Below are positions 6,165-10,430 of a stretch of DNA of 10,430 nt, piece after piece. The notes under the pieces are model-generated. The model did not search any database. It had not been told where the DNA came from and saw nothing but the letters and a program-made list of their open reading frames with translations. The DNA is from Blastocatellia bacterium (GTDB taxonomy: Bacteria > Acidobacteriota > Blastocatellia > Pyrinomonadales > Pyrinomonadaceae). The stretch's first letter is position 1. The number at the start of each line of letters is the position of its first letter. Made by a program: the position numbers and the translations under genes. The stretch covers positions 1 through 10,430 of the forward strand of contig PSRF01000163.1 in assembly GCA_003175865.1 (NCBI GenBank), in the 5' to 3' direction.

Positions 6165-6180
6165 TCGAAAGCTCTTTCGA
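6165..6180. terminator. Short inverted repeat directly after the membrane-protein stop
   Basis: TCGAAAG and CTTTCGA are perfect 7-bp arms around CT, beginning one base after the TAA at 6161-6163. As RNA it could form a 6-bp stem with a 4-nt loop. The stem is short and lacks a T-tract, so it may instead be a protein-binding palindrome upstream of the 6309 gene. Confidence 0.25.
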
Positions 6181-6308
6181 CACCATGTTTCCTAACAAAA
6201 CTAGCTATCACTGAGATGTCGTGTTATGTTTCAGGCGCATCGCACGGTTAAGTGGCTTAGGTCCATCAAAGCCACGGTTCTGAGCTCACCTCCGGAGCCT
6301 GGTCTCGA

Positions 6309-7970
6309 ATGAAATTTCTCACTTCCGAAACAGTAATCTGCCTGTTGCTGATCTCGTGTTCTCCTTTGTTAAGTCTCAAGTCCCAAACGTCAGTTAAGAA
6401 ATCTTCGAGCGGAAGTGTCAGCGGCACCGTCACATTGAAAGGGAAACCAGTTGCAGGAATCACCGTAGTTGCGAGCAATGGGATGGGCGGCCCGCAAGTC
6501 AATACTTATCAAGCTAAGACTGATCAAGATGGACACTATCGAATAAGGGATGTTCCACCTGGATCCTGTCAGGTTAAACCAGAAGCCCCCGCCTTTGTGG
6601 TCTCCGATAATTCTCGCGGTACGACTCTGATCATTGACGAAGGTGAATCCGTTGAGAACATCAATTTCGATCTTGCTAAAGGTGGCGTCATCACCGGACG
6701 CGTCACCAATTCGGAAGGGCAACCACTAATCGAACAACCAGTCAGCGTAATGCTTGGCGAAATTAACCCTAACAATTCCGGAGATTTCAACATCGGGATG
6801 ACGACGGGTGGCCGAACTGATGATAGAGGTGTTTATCGTATCTTTGGCTTGCGGCAAGGTAAATACAAAGTATACGTAGGACGGAGTGAGAGTAGGTTTC
6901 CAGGCGGACCTCGAACAAGGGCTGTCCAGCAAACGTTTTACCCAGATGTCCGAGAGGTCTCGAAGGCAGGAATAGTCGAAGTATCTGAAGGCAGTGAAAC
7001 GAAGAATATCGACATCACGGCGGATACGAACGACACCTCTCAGAAATTTTCAGCGAGTGGCCGTATCATTGATGGTGTTAGCGGCCAGCCAGTCTCGAAT
7101 TTAAGAGTAGGTATTCAAAGCTTTTCTGGGGGCAGTGGTGGCCGCAGTTTCGGTGTGAGCAGTTTCTCCACCAGCACCGCGTCCGTTACTGACAGTGAGG
7201 GCCAGTTTAAGGTGGAAGGCCTGGTTAATGGAAAGTATGCGATCTTTATAGACTCCATGCCGGACTCTGATTTACGTGCAGATAATGTCCCGTTTGAAAT
7301 TAGCGATGGAGACGTTACCGGTTTGGTAATTAAGAGTTTCAAAGGAGCAAGCGTTTCGGGACAGATAGTTGTCGAAGGTGATGATAAGTCGTTACGCTCG
7401 AGGCTCGCTGGGCTCATCGTACAGGTATCCGTTCAGAATTCAATAGGCGGCCATGGTAAGTCAGCTCTTACTCTTCAGGATGGGAATTTCTACATTGGGG
7501 GATTACCGGAAGGAACTGCCGTCGTTTCAGTACAGTTGCGCCAAAGCGGTCCAGTTAAGCCCCTCATGATTTCACGAATCGAACGCGACGGGGTGATCCA
7601 ACCCCACGGTCTTGAAATAAAGGATGGCGAGCAAGTTACCGGTGTGAAAGTGTTCGTTAACTCAAGCAATGGAACAATTCGTGGTGTTGTGAAATTTGAG
7701 AACGGAGAAATGCCAGGGAACCATGTTTCAGTTTGGGTTACACGCAGCGATCAAACAAGAGATTCAACCATATCGTCTTCGGTACAAGTTGATGCACGGG
7801 GACACTTCGTTGTTGAAGGACTTCCTGCAGGAACCTACGAAGTAAATGCGTCTGTCTATGTACCAGGTCAACAACGAAGGACTCAGCCCTCAGGAAAGCA
7901 GCAAGTTACAGTCGCCGATGGAGTTGTTTCCGAAGTAACAATCACTATAGATCTCTCCCCTGGTCCATAG
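6309..7970 (+). CDS. Secreted carboxypeptidase-regulatory-like repeat protein (paralog 1)
   Basis: The 553-residue protein has an N-terminal signal (TVICLLLISCSPLLSL, ~8-23). LISC with C17 fits a lipobox, so it may be a lipoprotein, although the basic n-region is weak. About five carboxypeptidase-regulatory/transthyretin-like beta-sandwich units follow, at ~35-98, 126-192, 247-315, 347-412 and 455-518. Each begins like SGTV or TGRV and closes like DGHYRIRDVPPG, DRGVYRIFGLRQGKY, EGQFKVEGLVNGKY or RGHFVVEGLPAGTY. No peptidase domain is attached. Family members are extracellular or periplasmic adhesion or carbohydrate-associated modules; the ligand is unknown. GGAG lies ~13 nt upstream of ATG 6309, farther than optimal. 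A paralog follows after a 131-bp inverted repeat. Confidence 0.87.
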   Translation: MKFLTSETVICLLLISCSPLLSLKSQTSVKKSSSGSVSGTVTLKGKPVAGITVVASNGMGGPQVNTYQAKTDQDGHYRIRDVPPGSCQVKPEAPAFVVSDNSRGTTLIIDEGESVENINFDLAKGGVITGRVTNSEGQPLIEQPVSVMLGEINPNNSGDFNIGMTTGGRTDDRGVYRIFGLRQGKYKVYVGRSESRFPGGPRTRAVQQTFYPDVREVSKAGIVEVSEGSETKNIDITADTNDTSQKFSASGRIIDGVSGQPVSNLRVGIQSFSGGSGGRSFGVSSFSTSTASVTDSEGQFKVEGLVNGKYAIFIDSMPDSDLRADNVPFEISDGDVTGLVIKSFKGASVSGQIVVEGDDKSLRSRLAGLIVQVSVQNSIGGHGKSALTLQDGNFYIGGLPEGTAVVSVQLRQSGPVKPLMISRIERDGVIQPHGLEIKDGEQVTGVKVFVNSSNGTIRGVVKFENGEMPGNHVSVWVTRSDQTRDSTISSSVQVDARGHFVVEGLPAGTYEVNASVYVPGQQRRTQPSGKQQVTVADGVVSEVTITIDLSPGP

Positions 7971-7985
7971 CTTGTTGGGACGGCG

Positions 7986-8116
7986 TCAATGTAGTGGCAG
8001 GACGTCAGTACCAACTCGCGGTAGCGGGTGGATCAGAACATTTCCAAGCTCCGCACACGCGTCAACTGACCCACCCGCTAGCACGAGGTGGTACTGACTA
8101 CATGCCACTACATTGA
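7986..8116. repeat. REPIN-like inverted repeat, 46-bp arms around a 39-bp centre
   Basis: The left arm at 7986-8031 and the reverse complement of the right arm at 8071-8116 match at 40 of 46 positions. The outer 14 bases (TCAATGTAGTGGCA), the GTCAGTACCA block and TAGCGGGTGG are identical. Within each arm CCACC/GGTGG-type segments can fold into a smaller hairpin, so the element resembles two REP units in inverted orientation. It lies 15 nt after the stop of paralog 1 and ends 35 nt before the ATG of paralog 2. No flanking target duplication, transposase or T-tract was seen. I recall the ACCCACCCGCTA...GGTGGTACTGAC core as common in Blastocatellia genomes; this was not verified. Confidence 0.85.
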
Positions 8117-8151
8117 GTTCATTAAGCACGATACCCACACAAAGATTCGAC

Positions 8152-9885
8152 ATGACCCTCTTCAAGCTTGCCATCTTTTGTTCGTTGATGATTCTAGCTT
8201 TTGCTCCAGCTGCGGCACAGGACCAACAACCGCAAGCTTCCGCTACGGGGACCATCAGCGGACGCGTGGTTAATGAAAGTGGTCAACCACTTTACGAAGC
8301 TACAGTCTCGATTCGCTCGTATGTTTCGACTGGAACTGCGCGTGAGATGTCCACCGATCGTGATGGAAAGTTTCAATTCAGCGGTTTGCCGTCCGTGGTC
8401 TATCTGCTCTCAGCTGGATTTCCTGCTTACACAATCGCTCCTCGTGATCCTGACAGCACGCAAACTACGTCATATCGAGTTGGCGATAACGTAACACTAA
8501 TAATGATCAAGGGAGGCGTTATCACTGGCAAGGTCACTACGTCGGCCGGCGAGCCCGTCGTAGGCGTGCGGGTCCGCGCTCAAATGATTCGCGATAGCTT
8601 TGGCCAACAATCTCGGTACGGCGCCGCGATGCGAGAACTAACAACGGACGATCGCGGCGTCTACAGAATTTATGGCTTACCGACTGGAACCTATTTAGTA
8701 ATGGCTGGCGCGGGAGGTTTAGTTGCATATCGTAACGATTCACCTACTTACGCGCCATCAGCGACGAGGGATAACGCAGCAGAGGTAAGTGTGCAAGCGG
8801 GTCAAGAGACGTCCAATGTTGACATACGTTATCGCGGTGATCAGGGACACTCCGTTACAGGTGTAGCAACCAATGGACAGGGATCAGAAACGACTCCGTT
8901 CGTCTCCATTACGCTTACTTCCACCTTGGACGAAGGTTCTCAATCAAGTGAAACAACCTACCAGTCTTCTGAGAGCCAGAGCTTCTCCTTCTCAGGCATA
9001 GCAGATGGAGACTACGACGTGACGGCGCAGTCGTACTCTAACAATGGCGATAGATGGATCTCTGAACCGAAGCGCATCAAGATTAGAGGCGCGGATGTTA
9101 CTGGCGTTGAACTGATCACTAAACCGCTTGCATCGATCAGCGGGCGTGTGGTGATCGAGGATTCGACAGCGCCAGAATGCAAAAATAAACGTCGCGCTCT
9201 CGTTACTGAGACGTTGATCTCGGCGTGGCATAACGAGAAAGAAGCAGCCAAAGATAAACCGCAGTTCGTTTGGTCGTTGGGTGGCCCAGCTTACCCAAAC
9301 CAGCAAGGTGAGATAGCACTGCGCAATCTGGCTGCAGGTCAGTATCAAATCATCAGCCGGTTATTTGCGAAGTACTGGTATTTACGATCGATTACGCTAC
9401 CGGCTTCGACGGGTAGTGGCACAGGCAATCCACAATCGAGTAAGCAAACTGATGCAGTGGCGAATTGGATCAACGTTCGCTCAGGTGACAGACTCTCCGG
9501 ATTGACTGTCACCCTGTCGGAAGGTGCTGCTTCACTTCAAGGTCAGCTGAAGTTAAACGAAGGAGAAGCACTACCCGGACGACTCTACGTTTATCTCGTA
9601 CCAGCTGAACATGAAAAGGAGGCAGACGTTTTGCAATTTTTCGCTGCTCCGATCACGCCAGACAAAAAGCTTGCGGTTAACCATATTCCGCCGGGTCGCT
9701 ACTTGATCGTTGCACAGCCAGCGCTCGAAGGTCCTATGCCAGCTCAAACCAGGCTTCGTCTGCCCGATGAACGAGAGACTCGTATGAGGCTCCTTCGTGA
9801 TGCCGAACAAACAAAGATCGAGATCGAGTTTAAGCCTTGTCAAAATGTAACTGATTACGAGTTGGCTTTACCGCCCATCCATTGA
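8152..9885 (+). CDS. Secreted carboxypeptidase-regulatory-like repeat protein (paralog 2)
   Basis: From ATG 8152 the product is 577 residues, with a clear Sec signal peptide (LAIFCSLMILAFAPAAAQ, ~6-23, cleavage after AAA or AAQ). An in-frame TTG at 8113 falls inside the inverted repeat and would spoil this signal, so it is rejected. Five beta-sandwich units are visible at ~33-93, 121-187, 234-294, 327-415 and 459-522. Examples are TGTISGRVVNESGQPLYEA, GGVITGKVTTSAGEPVVG with DDRGVYRIYGLPTGTY, and ASISGRVVIEDS. The second unit is close to that of the upstream protein (GGVITGRVTNSEGQPL, TDDRGVYRIFGL), so the two are paralogs. It ends in a charged tail containing one Cys. An extracellular structural or binding role is likely; the partner is unknown. 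Confidence 0.87.
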   Translation: MTLFKLAIFCSLMILAFAPAAAQDQQPQASATGTISGRVVNESGQPLYEATVSIRSYVSTGTAREMSTDRDGKFQFSGLPSVVYLLSAGFPAYTIAPRDPDSTQTTSYRVGDNVTLIMIKGGVITGKVTTSAGEPVVGVRVRAQMIRDSFGQQSRYGAAMRELTTDDRGVYRIYGLPTGTYLVMAGAGGLVAYRNDSPTYAPSATRDNAAEVSVQAGQETSNVDIRYRGDQGHSVTGVATNGQGSETTPFVSITLTSTLDEGSQSSETTYQSSESQSFSFSGIADGDYDVTAQSYSNNGDRWISEPKRIKIRGADVTGVELITKPLASISGRVVIEDSTAPECKNKRRALVTETLISAWHNEKEAAKDKPQFVWSLGGPAYPNQQGEIALRNLAAGQYQIISRLFAKYWYLRSITLPASTGSGTGNPQSSKQTDAVANWINVRSGDRLSGLTVTLSEGAASLQGQLKLNEGEALPGRLYVYLVPAEHEKEADVLQFFAAPITPDKKLAVNHIPPGRYLIVAQPALEGPMPAQTRLRLPDERETRMRLLRDAEQTKIEIEFKPCQNVTDYELALPPIH

Positions 9886-9933
9886 CAGCCTGTCTTTGGG
9901 GTGCGGCAGGCCCCGGCGCAAGAGGTGTACGAA

Positions 9934-10395
9934 ATGCGAAAGAGAATCACGACATATTTTGGCTGCTGCCTTTTCATAGCTGTCATCTTTCAGTCATCCG
10001 CTAATCCTCAAGGAAGCGTTGATGATTCCAACGTGCGTCCTCCGATAACGAAAGTGGATCTACAAATTGTGAAACGCTCACGTGAAATCCTGGACTCACC
10101 GACGAAGTGGAATCGCAAGGACAATCGCGAGTGTCCAGCTGATGCAAAAACATTCAGCTTGTACTGTGCACTGCAGATGGCAACTGTTGAAGTAGGTGGG
10201 AAGGCTGAACACCGAGGTGCGGCTCTTCAGGAAGCCCGTTTCATTATTGATGAGATCGCGATGGATCGGAAATACGAACACCGACTCATGAACTACAACA
10301 ATGATCCAACGACGACGTTCGGCGATATCCAGGAAGTGCTTCGTATTACCGAAAGCCTAATTGCGCTCAGACTAAAAACAAACGGCAGTAAATAA
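9934..10395 (+). CDS. Small secreted protein of unknown function
   Basis: The product is 153 residues from ATG 9934, chosen because GAGG lies 8 nt upstream and because it gives a proper signal peptide (MRKRITTYFGCCLFIAVIFQ, cleavage near residue 23-26). The GTG at 9901 would add 11 residues before it. The mature part contains DSPTKWNRKDNRECPADAKT, SLYCALQMATVEVGGK, EHRGAALQEARFIIDEIA and HRLMNYNNDPTTTFGDIQ. I recall this as a conserved family of hypothetical exported proteins but cannot name it. C67 and C78 could form a disulfide. It follows paralog 2 by 48 nt on the same strand and may be in its transcript. The sequence is complete, and the last 35 bases of the window hold nothing recognisable. 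Confidence 0.75.
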   Translation: MRKRITTYFGCCLFIAVIFQSSANPQGSVDDSNVRPPITKVDLQIVKRSREILDSPTKWNRKDNRECPADAKTFSLYCALQMATVEVGGKAEHRGAALQEARFIIDEIAMDRKYEHRLMNYNNDPTTTFGDIQEVLRITESLIALRLKTNGSK

Positions 10396-10430
10396 GACCA
10401 TCTAAGTTTTTCTCAGCGAATAGTCCGGGT

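Noticed and set aside
7986..8116. The inverted repeat as an ordinary intrinsic terminator or an IS element
   Set aside because: There is no T-tract, the arms are too long for a simple terminator, and the 39-bp centre encodes nothing.
8113..8151. TTG 8113 as the start of the second repeat protein
   Set aside because: It lies in the arm of the inverted repeat and would put 13 polar residues before a clean signal peptide starting at ATG 8152.
9888..9914. GCCTG/CAGGC and GGGG/CCCC hairpins between paralog 2 and the last gene
   Set aside because: The stems are 4-5 bp, mutually overlapping and without a T-tract, so they are expected by chance.

Overview
The window reads as chromosomal DNA of a mid-GC acidobacterium, most likely of the Blastocatellia/Pyrinomonadaceae type. 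No rRNA or marker gene is present. The assignment rests on a recognisable set of gene types: a CadC-like winged-helix/TPR membrane regulator, a small CxxC + helix-turn-helix protein, secreted carboxypeptidase-regulatory-like repeat proteins, and a REPIN-like inverted repeat carrying an ACCCACCCGCTA...GGTGGTACTGAC core. It is an inference from recalled families, not from a search.

Left block (1-2864, all +). Five tightly packed genes look like one operon. They are the 3' part of an APH/ecdysteroid-kinase-like phosphotransferase, a GrpB-family (UPF0157) protein, a GNAT acetyltransferase, a short exported protein that looks like a truncated or frameshifted family member, and a Tat-exported cupin-like protein. 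The junctions are 12 nt, 10 nt, a 4-nt ATGA overlap and 4 nt. The cytoplasmic enzymes suggest small-molecule modification; the substrate is unknown. The block ends at a convergent junction with a palindrome-rich spacer.

Middle block (2925-6163). A large minus-strand CadC-like regulator (wHTH, one membrane helix, FlgO/TolB-like domain, TPRs) is divergent from a short plus-strand run. That run is an 86-aa CxxC + HTH protein, an 87-aa exported low-complexity protein and a 98-aa membrane protein. The divergent spacer holds two direct-repeat signals. The better one is a perfect 10-bp repeat at 11-bp period just upstream of the regulator's probable ATG, the spacing OmpR/PhoB-type domains prefer. 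The 87-aa gene ends at a TGA, yet the same frame stays open for 90 more codons and stops 3 nt before the membrane-protein gene, so a longer ancestral gene may have been interrupted.

Right block (6309-10430, all +). Two paralogous secreted proteins, each with about five carboxypeptidase-regulatory-like (transthyretin/Ig-like) beta-sandwich repeats, flank a 131-bp inverted repeat with 46-bp arms. A small secreted protein with two cysteines follows. These are probably cell-envelope or extracellular proteins of unknown ligand.

No tRNA, rRNA, CRISPR array, transposase, integrase or phage gene was seen. The least ordinary elements are the operator-like repeats of the regulator, the REPIN-like element between the paralogs, and the two apparently broken small exported genes.
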